Part shown: one piece after another, positions 38,254-46,635 of the stretch
Layout: every line of letters starts with the position of its first letter
How positions within the stretch are numbered: the stretch's first letter is position 1
NCBI GenBank assembly: GCA_963725395.1
Contig: CAVRYH010000004.1
Location: 62,001-126,000 of the forward strand
Length of the DNA stretch: 64,000 nt
Direction of reading: 5' to 3'
Origin: Bog-756 sp963725395
GTDB lineage: Bacteria; Actinomycetota; Acidimicrobiia; Acidimicrobiales; RAAP-2
The notes under the pieces: model-generated
What the model was told of the DNA's origin: nothing
What the model saw: the letters and a program-made list of their open reading frames with translations, nothing else
Databases searched by the model: none
Program-made: the position numbers and the translations under genes

Positions 38254-38269
38254 GAGGTGGGGTCCGACC

Positions 38270-39538
38270 GTGACCGAAGCAGCAGTGGTGAGCCACGAAG
38301 ACCGGGGAGGGGCCGCCGGTCCTACCGGGATCACCCCGGAGCAGTTCGAGCAGGACGCCCGGTCCTTCCTCGACGCCAATGCCCCCCGGCGCACCCAGGA
38401 GAGCTTCGTGTGGGGCCAGGGGTCGGACAACGTCAGTCTCTTCCCCGAACGCACACCCGAACAGCAGGCGGCCGACCTGGCTGCGGCCCGGGCCTGGTCC
38501 CAGAAGGTGTTCGACGCCGGGTTCGGCTGGATCAGCGGACCGGTGGCCTACGGCGGGCGCGGCCTCCCCCGCGACTTCCAGAGGATCTACGCCCGCTTGG
38601 CCGCCGACTACGCCACACCGTCCCTCGCCGTCTACGGCATCGGGTTGGGCATGGTGGCCCCGACCATCCTCGACCACGGCACCGAGGAGGTGAAGCAGGC
38701 CTACCTGCGAGCCATGCACCGGGGCGACATCGTGGCCTGTCAGCTGTTCAGCGAGCCGTCATCCGGCTCGGACCTCGCCTCCCTCCAAACCAAGGCGGTG
38801 AGGGACGGCGACGAGTGGATCATCACCGGCCAGAAGGTGTGGACGTCCGGGGCCCAGGTCTCCGACATCGGCGAGATCATCTGCCGCACCGATCCCGATC
38901 TCCCCAAACACCGCGGCCTCACCGGGTTCGTGGTCGACATGCACGCGCCGGGCGTCGAGGTGCGCCCCCTGCGCCAGATGACCGGCGGCGCGTCCTTCAA
39001 CGAGGTGTTCTTCACCGAGGTGCGGGTGCCCGACTCCCATCGTCTGGGTGACGTCAACGGCGGCTGGACGGTGGCCCTCACCACACTGATGAACGAGCGG
39101 GCGGCCATCGGTGGCGGCGGGGGTGGTGGCGTCGGCCTCCCCACCCCGGTCCGCCTCGTGGAGCTGGCCCGGGCCGCCGGGCGCTCCGACGACCCGCTGA
39201 TCCGCCAGCAGCTGGCCGCCGTGGTCATCAACGACCGGGTGGCCCGATACACCAACCTTCGGGCGATGGCCAAGCTCGCCGTCGGTCAACTGCCGGGCCC
39301 GGAGATGTCCCTGGCCAAGTTGTCACTCACCGCCAACATGGTCCGCACGTGCGACCTCGTATCCTCCCTCCTCGGCCCGGCGCTCGTCACCGACACTGGG
39401 GCCTGGGGGACCTACGCATGGTCCGAGTTCCTGTTGGGCGTGCCCGGGATGCGGGTGGCCGGTGGCACCGACGAGGTGCTGCACAACATCATCGGCGAGC
39501 GGGTGCTCGGGCTGCCGAAGGAACCCTCACCCCACTAG
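38270..39538 (+). CDS. Acyl-CoA dehydrogenase
   Basis: A 422-aa acyl-CoA dehydrogenase. It shows CQLFSEPSSGSDLASLQTKAV near 150-170 (substrate and flavin contacts), WIITGQKVWTSGA near 182-194 and the C-terminal GGTDEVLHNIIGERVLGLP near 396-414. The E in the TDE turn is not necessarily the catalytic base, which differs between subfamilies. It is of the type common in actinobacterial steroid and long-chain acyl degradation. GTG 38270 follows an AGGAGGTGG site by about ten bases. Preceding 17-base repeats may regulate it. Confidence 0.92.
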   Translation: MTEAAVVSHEDRGGAAGPTGITPEQFEQDARSFLDANAPRRTQESFVWGQGSDNVSLFPERTPEQQAADLAAARAWSQKVFDAGFGWISGPVAYGGRGLPRDFQRIYARLAADYATPSLAVYGIGLGMVAPTILDHGTEEVKQAYLRAMHRGDIVACQLFSEPSSGSDLASLQTKAVRDGDEWIITGQKVWTSGAQVSDIGEIICRTDPDLPKHRGLTGFVVDMHAPGVEVRPLRQMTGGASFNEVFFTEVRVPDSHRLGDVNGGWTVALTTLMNERAAIGGGGGGGVGLPTPVRLVELARAAGRSDDPLIRQQLAAVVINDRVARYTNLRAMAKLAVGQLPGPEMSLAKLSLTANMVRTCDLVSSLLGPALVTDTGAWGTYAWSEFLLGVPGMRVAGGTDEVLHNIIGERVLGLPKEPSPH

Positions 39539-39558
39539 GAGGACCGGGGCGACCCGGG

Positions 39559-40305
39559 TCAACGGAAGGCCATCTCCTCCACATACGACCACGAGCGCCG
39601 GTGGAGCGAGGTGAGCCCGTTGCCGTCCAGCGCCCGGCGGTGCACCGGTGACGGGTATCCCTTGTTCCGATGGAAGTCGAACGCCGGGAAGCTCGGCGAC
39701 AGGCTCCGCATGTGGCGGTCGTGGGTGACCTTGGCCAGAATCGAGGCGGCGGCGATCGAGACGCACGCCGAGTCGCCCCGGACCACGGTGCGCACGTGGG
39801 GAACGAGCGATCCGGGGACCTCTTCCCCCTCCGGTGCGCTCACGTAGTCATAGCTCCCGTCCATCAGGACGGCTTGGGGGGTGAGCCGGAGCCCCCCGAG
39901 AGCCCGCCAGGCCGCCAACCTCAGGGCCGCGGTCATGCCCAGTCGGTCGCACTCGGCCGCCTCGGCGTGGCCGACCGACCAGTCGCTGCACCAGCCCGTG
40001 ATCAGCGGGAACAGGGCCTCGCGGACCTCCTCGGTGAGCTCCTTCGAGTCCCGGACCCCGGGAGGGGGCTCGCGGTCGGGCTCGAAGACCACCACCCCCA
40101 CCGACACCGGTCCGGCCCAGGCGCCCCGCCCGACCTCGTCCAGGCCGGCGACCACCTCGAACCCGAATTCGGTCAGCGACCGCTCCTGCACACCGTCCGG
40201 CGGCGGGGGCGCGCCGCGGCGTCTTCGGTCGGCCCGTGCCGCTCCCGGCGCCTTCCGCCTCCGTCCGGGCGGCGCACCCGGAGCTGTGACCGTCGCGCGA
40301 CCCAC
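39559..40305 (-). CDS. rnhB: Ribonuclease HII
   Basis: RNase HII cuts RNA in RNA-DNA hybrids and removes single ribonucleotides from DNA. The 248-aa product carries GLDEVGRGAWAGPV (Asp-Glu pair and GRG, about 54-67), DSKELTEEVRE near 84-94, LMDGSYDY near 146 and a SIAAASILAKVTHDRHM block near 181-197 with the last catalytic Asp. A 45-residue basic, Pro/Arg-rich extension precedes the domain. The start is GTG, seven bases after TAGGTT. Confidence 0.95.
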   Translation of the reverse strand: MGRATVTAPGAPPGRRRKAPGAARADRRRRGAPPPPDGVQERSLTEFGFEVVAGLDEVGRGAWAGPVSVGVVVFEPDREPPPGVRDSKELTEEVREALFPLITGWCSDWSVGHAEAAECDRLGMTAALRLAAWRALGGLRLTPQAVLMDGSYDYVSAPEGEEVPGSLVPHVRTVVRGDSACVSIAAASILAKVTHDRHMRSLSPSFPAFDFHRNKGYPSPVHRRALDGNGLTSLHRRSWSYVEEMAFR

Positions 40306-40312
40306 GGTGACG

Positions 40313-40318
40313 AACCTA
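40313..40318 (-). promoter_or_regulatory. Putative -10 element (leaderless start of rnhB)
   Basis: TAGGTT on the minus strand, seven bases before GTG 40305. Confidence 0.45.
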
Positions 40319-40404
40319 TCGCCTGGGCACCCCCCACGGGCGGTGGGCCCGCCCCGGGCCCGGTGCGGCGCCGAGTCGTGCCGGTGAGCCGGCCGTCGGT
40401 CCCC

Positions 40405-41829
40405 CTACGGGGCCAGGGTGAAGACCTCCGCACTGTCGGCAGGGACGCTGAGGTCGTCCGGCGAGCCGGCGGCCGGGGTCGACGGGGTGAAGGTCACGCC
40501 GTCCGACGAATCGAGCGACGGTGCGTCCAGCTGCTGGGTCGAGACCACCTGTGCGGTCGGGTCGAGGTTCAGCGACAGCTGGTCCAGGTCCGACCCGGTC
40601 GTGTTGTCCACCACCACGGCGACGTCGCCGTCCGGGACGCGCACCGCGTACTCGCTGACCCCGACGGGGAGGGGGGCGGTGCCGACCACCCTGGTCCTGA
40701 GCAGCTGGCCGCCCTCCAGCGAGCTCACCAGCTGCAGGCCGTAGAAGAGCGGCCGGGCCTCCAGGGTGGCCGGTGCCGAGGGATCGGGCACGCACAGCGG
40801 CGTGTAGCTGTTGCAGTTGGCCGGGTTCATCTGGATGTTGACGGAGGACACGCCGTCGGTTGCCGCCTCCAAGAGGGCGTGCACCGCCCACAGCGACGAC
40901 GCGAACTCATAGGCGGCCGGAGACGAGCTCTCACAGGCGATGGAGTTCATCTCGTCGAGGACCAGTGGCGCACGGGCCCTCTTGGCCGCCGAGGCGGCAT
41001 CGTCGACGAAGTAGTGCTCGGATGACCACGTCTGCGGCGACAGCAGCTGGTCGGCGCTCACCGGGGTGCTGCTGCAGTCGATGTAGGGGTAGTAGTGCTG
41101 GGTGAACGAGGAGATTCCCTTCTCGGTCCTCGCCGTGACCGAGGGGAGCCACTCCGTCGTGAAGAAGTCGGGCCCGGCGATCGACACACCGGGGTCGGCG
41201 CCCTCGATGGCGGAGCGGTAGGCGTCCCAGTTGGTCAGATACGCCGGATAGGTCGTCGGGACACCCACGATCGGCACGGTGACGAAGGACAGGAAGTAGG
41301 AGTAGAGGTCCGGCTCGTTCCCGATCTCCACCTGGCGCAACGACGGGCCCAGCGCCGATTGGGCCGTCTGGACCTCGTCGGCGGCGGCCGCCGGGTCGTA
41401 GCGCAACAGGTTGACGCCGAGGTCGACCGACCAACCGGAGGCCTGCGCCAGCTCCCCCACCGTGGCGAGGTCGCCCGGGGTGACGGCGAAGGTCGCCCAC
41501 GACGGCAATGGGGCCGGCTCCGGTTGCCACACCGCGTCCAGCTCGGAGGTCTGGCCGCCGAATCGGAGGTTCCCCTGGCCGAGCTCGGCCAGGAAGGAGG
41601 TGAGGTTCGACTGGGTCGGGTCGAGGTAGGGGCTGGCCAGCGTCGTGGCCTCGAAGGTCAGCCCGACGAAGTGGCTCGAGACCGAGTGCGCCGTCGGGCG
41701 GCCGATCCTGACGACGGTGCCGGGTTTGGCGCGGCCGGCCGCTCCCGCCGTCGACCCGGCGCCGACGACCGCCAGGGCGACGGCCACGACAGCCGCCAGG
41801 CCGAACACCGGCACCCGCCGAAGGTACAT
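40405..41829 (-). CDS. Secreted GH79-like glycoside hydrolase
   Basis: A 474-aa exported protein. A signal peptide covers about residues 1-31 (Arg pair, hydrophobic core, AGA-AG). The (beta/alpha)8-type domain has a putative acid/base Glu172 in EIGNEPDLY and nucleophile Glu293 in LDEMNS, arranged as in GH79 (heparanase and beta-glucuronidase) and related clan A families. A beta-sandwich C-terminal region (about 390-474) follows, also as in GH79. The exact glycan is unknown. ATG 41829 lies six bases after TAGGGT, and the gene starts nine bases after the acyl-CoA synthetase stop. Confidence 0.75.
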   Translation of the reverse strand: MYLRRVPVFGLAAVVAVALAVVGAGSTAGAAGRAKPGTVVRIGRPTAHSVSSHFVGLTFEATTLASPYLDPTQSNLTSFLAELGQGNLRFGGQTSELDAVWQPEPAPLPSWATFAVTPGDLATVGELAQASGWSVDLGVNLLRYDPAAAADEVQTAQSALGPSLRQVEIGNEPDLYSYFLSFVTVPIVGVPTTYPAYLTNWDAYRSAIEGADPGVSIAGPDFFTTEWLPSVTARTEKGISSFTQHYYPYIDCSSTPVSADQLLSPQTWSSEHYFVDDAASAAKRARAPLVLDEMNSIACESSSPAAYEFASSLWAVHALLEAATDGVSSVNIQMNPANCNSYTPLCVPDPSAPATLEARPLFYGLQLVSSLEGGQLLRTRVVGTAPLPVGVSEYAVRVPDGDVAVVVDNTTGSDLDQLSLNLDPTAQVVSTQQLDAPSLDSSDGVTFTPSTPAAGSPDDLSVPADSAEVFTLAP

Positions 41830-41835
41830 ATCGGA

Positions 41836-41841
41836 ACCCTA
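41836..41841 (-). promoter_or_regulatory. Putative -10 element (leaderless start of GH79-like gene)
   Basis: TAGGGT on the minus strand, six bases before ATG 41829. It overlaps the stop codon of the upstream acyl-CoA synthetase gene. Confidence 0.4.
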
Positions 41842-43341
41842 CCCGGGATGCCTCGGGGGCTCCTCGTGGAGCCGGCTGCGCACGAGCTTGCCCATGGCGT
41901 TGCGGGGCAGTTCGTCGACCACGTGGAGCACCCGGGGTCGCTTGAAGGCGGCCAGCGTCCCGGAGGTGAACTCGACCAGCTCGTCGAGGGTGGGTGGCTC
42001 GCCGTCGGCCACGATCCAGGCCGTGACCACCTCGCCCCACTCCTCCGACGGCGTGCCGCCCACCGCCGCCTCGGCCACCCTCGGGTGGGTGGTGAGCACG
42101 TCCTCCACCTCGTTCGGGTAGACGTTGAAGCCGCCCGAGATGACCAGCTCCTTGGCGCGACCCCTGATCGAGAGGTAGCCGTCCTCGTCGGCGCCGACGT
42201 CGCCGGTGTGGAACCAGTCCGGCCCTCCGTCGGCGGAGGTGGAGAACGCCTGCCGGTCGGCCCCAGGGCGCTCCCAGTAGCCACCGAAGACGTTGGGCCC
42301 GCGCACCAGGATCTCCCCGTCGTCGGCCAGCATCACCTCCACCCCCGGCAACGGGAAGCCGACCGTCCCAGCCCTCCGCTCCCCTTCATAGGGGTTGGAC
42401 GTGTTCATCAGCGTCTCGGTCATCCCGTAACGTTCGAGGACCGGCTGCCCCACCGCCCGGCTCACCCGGGCGTGGAGGTCGGCGGGCAGGGGTGCAGATC
42501 CGGACACGCACAGTCGCAAGCGGGCGAACGCCGAAGCCCGATCCGAAGCGACGATGCGGTGGTACATGGTGGGCACGCCGAAGAACAACGACGCGCGGTG
42601 CCGCTCGACGGCGTCCGCCGCCTCGTCGACGTCGAAGCCGGGGAGCAGCACGGCCGATGCTCCCGACGACAGGGTTCCGTACACACCGACACAGAGTCCG
42701 TGGGCGTGGAAGACGGGCAGGCAGTGGACGAGTCGGTCGTCGGCGCCCCACCGCCAGGCGATCCGCACCGCCTCGGTGCCGGCCAGGAGGTTGCCGTGAC
42801 TCAGCACCGCGCCCTTGGGTGCACCGGTGGTACCCGAGGTGTACATGACGAGGGCCGCATCACCGGGCACGGCGGCGTCGAGGATCCCGGGTGCGACCGG
42901 GTCGGGTTCGGGCAGATCCACGTCCGGACCCGCGACCACGACGGGTCCCGCTGCCGCGTCCCGGATCCAGGCCTCCTGGTCCGACCGCTCCACGATGGCC
43001 GCGGCCGGTCGCACGTCGCGGACGATGTGGGCCATCTCCCGCTCCGAGTACGCGGTGTTCACCGGGACCACGACCAGTCCGGCCCGGAGCGCCCCGACAT
43101 GGGCCACGAGCGAGGTGACCGTCGACGTGGTGGACCAGACCACCCTGTCCCCCGGCGCCAGGCCGCCACGCTGCAGCCGGACCGCCACCCGGGCGGTCGC
43201 CTCGGCGAACTCCCCCGCCGTCCACCACCGGCCGTCCCGCGGACCCCCGGCCGGGCCCGGCCCCGGCGGAGGGGTACGGGCATCCAGCCACAGCGGGGCA
43301 TCCGGGGCGGCCGCCCAGCGGCGCGACCAGACTTGCGGCAA
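41839..43341 (-). CDS. AMP-forming acyl-CoA synthetase (malonyl-CoA synthetase-like)
   Basis: A 500-aa ANL-superfamily ligase that activates a carboxylic acid with ATP and transfers it to CoA. It has the P-loop YTSGTTGAPKG near 167-177, RYGMTET near 306 and GEILVRGPNVFGGYW near 346-360. The C-terminal hinge and lysine region are at GDVGADEDGYLSIRGRAKELVISGG and RNAMGKLVR near 487-495. The ERRAGTVGFPLPGVEV segment is like malonyl-CoA synthetases, so malonate or methylmalonate is a reasonable guess. The TTG start at 43341 is the furthest upstream in frame and is uncertain. Confidence 0.85.
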   Translation of the reverse strand: MPQVWSRRWAAAPDAPLWLDARTPPPGPGPAGGPRDGRWWTAGEFAEATARVAVRLQRGGLAPGDRVVWSTTSTVTSLVAHVGALRAGLVVVPVNTAYSEREMAHIVRDVRPAAAIVERSDQEAWIRDAAAGPVVVAGPDVDLPEPDPVAPGILDAAVPGDAALVMYTSGTTGAPKGAVLSHGNLLAGTEAVRIAWRWGADDRLVHCLPVFHAHGLCVGVYGTLSSGASAVLLPGFDVDEAADAVERHRASLFFGVPTMYHRIVASDRASAFARLRLCVSGSAPLPADLHARVSRAVGQPVLERYGMTETLMNTSNPYEGERRAGTVGFPLPGVEVMLADDGEILVRGPNVFGGYWERPGADRQAFSTSADGGPDWFHTGDVGADEDGYLSIRGRAKELVISGGFNVYPNEVEDVLTTHPRVAEAAVGGTPSEEWGEVVTAWIVADGEPPTLDELVEFTSGTLAAFKRPRVLHVVDELPRNAMGKLVRSRLHEEPPRHPG

Positions 43342-43540
43342 CGACCCACCGCTGACCAGGTCGGTCGCCGCGAGGTCGAGCCCCGGTGGTAGGTGGTCAC
43401 GCCAGGGCCGCAGGGGGTCCTCCTCGGTGTTCGGCCGAAATTCCGGCCCGATCGGCCGGCCTCGGCCCCTGTCTTAGCGGAACCGGCACCCGCCGGCATC
43501 CCGGGGTGGGTCGGCGGCAACGGGGTGCGATGGCTCGGCG

Positions 43541-43546
43541 TACTCT
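43541..43546 (+). promoter_or_regulatory. Putative -10 element of the small protein-GH38 operon
   Basis: TACTCT about 50 bases before ATG 43595. A GAAGGGAG ribosome binding site lies between. Confidence 0.35.
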
Positions 43547-43594
43547 TTGCGTCGGGCACAGGCCGTGGTGGAACGTGCGGGAAGGGAGTCGGCG

Positions 43595-43849
43595 ATGGGG
43601 TTGATGGACAAGGTGAAGGCGTCCGCCGAGGTGGGGCTGGCCAAGGCCACCGAAGCGGGCAAGGCCGGCCAGGCCAAGCTCGACGCCGCCCAGGCCAAGC
43701 GCAAGGCGGACCTCCTCCTCCAGGACCTCGGCCGGGCGGCCTACGCCGACTCCCAGGGCAGGGCGACCGATCAGACCACCAAGGAGGCCGTGCGGATCGT
43801 CGCCGAGCTGCAGGCCTACGAGGCGGAGTTCGGGCCCCTCCCCTCATGA
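43595..43849 (+). CDS. Small charged helical protein coupled to the mannosidase gene
   Basis: An 84-aa protein of unknown function. It is almost entirely predicted helix, rich in Ala, Lys, Gln and Glu, with an amphipathic stretch MDKVKASAEVGLAKATEAG and a KLDAAQAKRKADLLLQDLGRAAY core (about 29-50). GAAGGGAG precedes ATG 43595. Its stop overlaps the GH38 start (ATGA), which implies translational coupling, although the two need not share a function. There is no signal peptide. I do not recognise a named family. Confidence 0.75.
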   Translation: MGLMDKVKASAEVGLAKATEAGKAGQAKLDAAQAKRKADLLLQDLGRAAYADSQGRATDQTTKEAVRIVAELQAYEAEFGPLPS

Positions 43850-46635
43850 GCACCGCCAGTTCCGAGAGGCGCGAGTCCGGCATCCCGGCCGGCCGGCCCC
43901 GCCGGGTCGACATCGTCCCCCACACCCACTGGGACCGCGAATGGTACGAGCCGTTCCAGACGTTCCGGCTCAAGCTGGTCCGCATGGTCGACGGACTGTT
44001 GGACCAGCTGGAGCGCGACGACTCGTACTCCCACTTCCTCCTCGACGGCCAGCTGGCGGTGGTCGACGACTACCTCGAGATCCGCCCGGAGAACGAGGGT
44101 CGGCTGCGCGCCCTGGCCGCCAGCGGGCGGCTGGATCTCGGCCCGTGGTACATCCTCATGGACGAGTTCCTCGTGTCCGGGGAGACCATCGTCCGGAACC
44201 TCCAGGCCGGTATCCGGCGGGGCGCCTCGTTCGGCGGCGTCATGGAGGTGGGCTACCTCCCCGACATGTTCGGCCACGTGGCCCAGATGCCCCAGATCCT
44301 CCGCGAGGCGGGGTTCGACCACGCCGTGGTGTGGCGCGGGGTCCCCTCCGCGGTGGACGGCACCGCCTTCCACTGGCGGGCACCGGACGGCTCGGTCGTG
44401 CGGGCCGAGTACCTGGTGGCCGGCTACGGCAACGGGGCAGCCCTCCCCGACGACGCCAAGGCCCTGGTGCGCCGCCTCGGCTCCACGGCCGAGGAGGTGG
44501 CCTCGTTCCTGCGGGCGGACGACGCCCTGTTGTTGATGAACGGGACCGACCACCACCACCCCCAACCCTGGCTCGGTCGGGTGGTGGCCGAGGCCAACCA
44601 GATCCAGGGCGACTTCGAGCTGGTCGTCACCTCACTGTCGCAGTACCTGGCCGCCACCTCCGACGACGGCCTCACCGAATGGTCCGGCGAGCTGCGGTCG
44701 GGCGCCCGTGCCGACCTGCTCATGGGGGTCGCCTCCAACCGCGTCGACGTGAAACAGGCCGCGGCGCACGCCGAGCGCTCCCTCGAGCAGATGGCCGAGC
44801 CGCTGTCGGCGCTGTTCCTGCCGGCCGCGCACTGGCCGGAGTCGTTCTTGAACCTGGCCTGGACACTGATGATCCGCAACTCGGCCCACGACTCGATCTG
44901 CGCCTGCTCCACTGACGACGTGGTGGACGCGGTCCTCCACCGGTACGCCGAGGCACGCCACATCGGCGATGGCCTCGCCGACGAGGCGCTCGACACGATC
45001 GCCCGGTCCATGGCCAGCTCCGGGCCGGTGGTGGTCAACCCCTCGGCGCGCCACCGGGGCGGCATGGTCGAGGTGGTGGTGACCGCAGCTGGCGACCCCG
45101 GGCCGGACGTGCAGGTCCTCTCCGAACGCCTCGGACTTCCGGGGTCGATCACCCTCGACGCCGAGACCGTCCGCACCATGCTCGGACTCATCCAGGGGTC
45201 ACGCATCGACGCCGACAGCTACATCACCGACGTCTCGCTCGCCGAGGACGAGGAGGGGATCGAGGTCACCGTGGTGATCGGTACCGAGGAGCGAGAAGGC
45301 GTGCCCGTCGAGGAGACCAAGCGCGAGCTGTTCACCCGGCTCATGGCGAGACCGGACACCCGGGTCCGCCTTACCCTCGACCAGCCACCGGTGCGTCGGG
45401 TGCTGGCCCGACTGCAGGACGTACCCGGGTTCGGCTGGGCCCACTACGCTCCGGCCCCGTTGGCCCATCCCGTGCAGGTGCTCGACGCGAGCCCGGAAGG
45501 AGGTCCGCCCGCGCCGGGGGACACCGGCGTCACGGTGACCAACGGCCTCGTGACCGTCGTCGTCGACGGCAGGACCGGCACGTTCTCGGTCGACGGGATC
45601 GCCGGCTACGGGCGGCTGGTGGACGACGGCGACCACGGGGACACCTACAACTATTCGCCCCCGGCCCACGACACCGTGATCGACACCCCGGACGCGGTGG
45701 CGATCCTGGTGGGCGATCGGGGTCCGGTCCGGGGGACCGTCACGGTGACCTCCACCTTCGCGTGGCCGGACCGTGTCGACGGCGAATCGAAAAAGCGGGT
45801 CGGCCGGCACGTGGTCGAGGTGTCGACCGTCCTCGAGGTCCGCGCCGACGAGCCGACCGTCCGTGTGCACACCTCGTTCGTCAATCCGTCACGGGACCAT
45901 CGCCTGCGGGTGCACCTGCCCCTCCCGGTGCCGTCCCCGGGCTCTCGGGCCGAGAGTGCCTTCACCGTCGTCGAGCGGGGACTGACCGCCGAGGGTCGTG
46001 CCCTGGAGTTCCCGACCCCGACCTTCCCGTCGCGACGCTTCGTGTCGGCGGGCGGCCTCACCGTGGTCCACGACGGCCTCGTGGAGTACGAGTTGGTCGA
46101 CATCGGGACGGCGACGGACGGCGGCGGGGACACCGGAGAGGATCCCGGTGCGAGGGCACCGGCCGGGGAGGCACGTACGCTGGCGCTGACCCTCCTGCGG
46201 TCGACCGGGATGCTGTCGCGCCTCGGGATGGCCACACGGCCCATGACGGCCGGTCCGATGACCCCGCTCGAGGGGCCGCAGCTGATCGGCCCGGTCAGCG
46301 TCCGCTACGCGCTGGCACTCGGTGACGTCGATCCGTATGCCATGGCCGAGGATGTGCTCGTCCCCCTGGCCACCAGGGCGTCGTTCGGGGGCGGCGATCG
46401 ACCGGACCGTGGCTCGGCGCTCTCGATCAGGGGCGGCGAGGTCTCGGCGGTGCGCAGGGAGGCCGGTCGGCTCGAAGTCCGCGTCTTCAATCCCCACGGG
46501 ACGAGCACGCGGATCGAGATTCCCGGGCGTTCCGGATGGCTGATCGACCTACGGGGCCGCCCCCTTGCCCCCTTCGAGGGAGGGTTCGACCTCCGGGCCC
46601 AGGGGATCGCCACCGCCCGGCTCGACGAGGGGTGA
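43846..46635 (+). CDS. GH38 alpha-mannosidase
   Basis: A 929-aa glycoside hydrolase family 38 enzyme, a zinc-dependent retaining alpha-mannosidase. The zinc motif HTHWDREW is at residues 26-33 and the nucleophile is probably Asp140 in LPDMFGHVAQMP. A further zinc-site Asp/His pair is expected at RNSAHDSICACSTDDVV (about 345-361). The C-terminal beta-rich half covers about 400-929. There is no signal peptide, so it is cytosolic and may trim imported mannosides or glycans, like E. coli MngB. It overlaps the convergent cyclase gene by 87 bases. Confidence 0.92.
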   Translation: MSTASSERRESGIPAGRPRRVDIVPHTHWDREWYEPFQTFRLKLVRMVDGLLDQLERDDSYSHFLLDGQLAVVDDYLEIRPENEGRLRALAASGRLDLGPWYILMDEFLVSGETIVRNLQAGIRRGASFGGVMEVGYLPDMFGHVAQMPQILREAGFDHAVVWRGVPSAVDGTAFHWRAPDGSVVRAEYLVAGYGNGAALPDDAKALVRRLGSTAEEVASFLRADDALLLMNGTDHHHPQPWLGRVVAEANQIQGDFELVVTSLSQYLAATSDDGLTEWSGELRSGARADLLMGVASNRVDVKQAAAHAERSLEQMAEPLSALFLPAAHWPESFLNLAWTLMIRNSAHDSICACSTDDVVDAVLHRYAEARHIGDGLADEALDTIARSMASSGPVVVNPSARHRGGMVEVVVTAAGDPGPDVQVLSERLGLPGSITLDAETVRTMLGLIQGSRIDADSYITDVSLAEDEEGIEVTVVIGTEEREGVPVEETKRELFTRLMARPDTRVRLTLDQPPVRRVLARLQDVPGFGWAHYAPAPLAHPVQVLDASPEGGPPAPGDTGVTVTNGLVTVVVDGRTGTFSVDGIAGYGRLVDDGDHGDTYNYSPPAHDTVIDTPDAVAILVGDRGPVRGTVTVTSTFAWPDRVDGESKKRVGRHVVEVSTVLEVRADEPTVRVHTSFVNPSRDHRLRVHLPLPVPSPGSRAESAFTVVERGLTAEGRALEFPTPTFPSRRFVSAGGLTVVHDGLVEYELVDIGTATDGGGDTGEDPGARAPAGEARTLALTLLRSTGMLSRLGMATRPMTAGPMTPLEGPQLIGPVSVRYALALGDVDPYAMAEDVLVPLATRASFGGGDRPDRGSALSIRGGEVSAVRREAGRLEVRVFNPHGTSTRIEIPGRSGWLIDLRGRPLAPFEGGFDLRAQGIATARLDEG

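Noticed and set aside
41095..43392. 765-codon open frame on the plus strand
   Set aside because: It runs antisense across two clear genes (GH79-like and acyl-CoA synthetase) and shows no domain.
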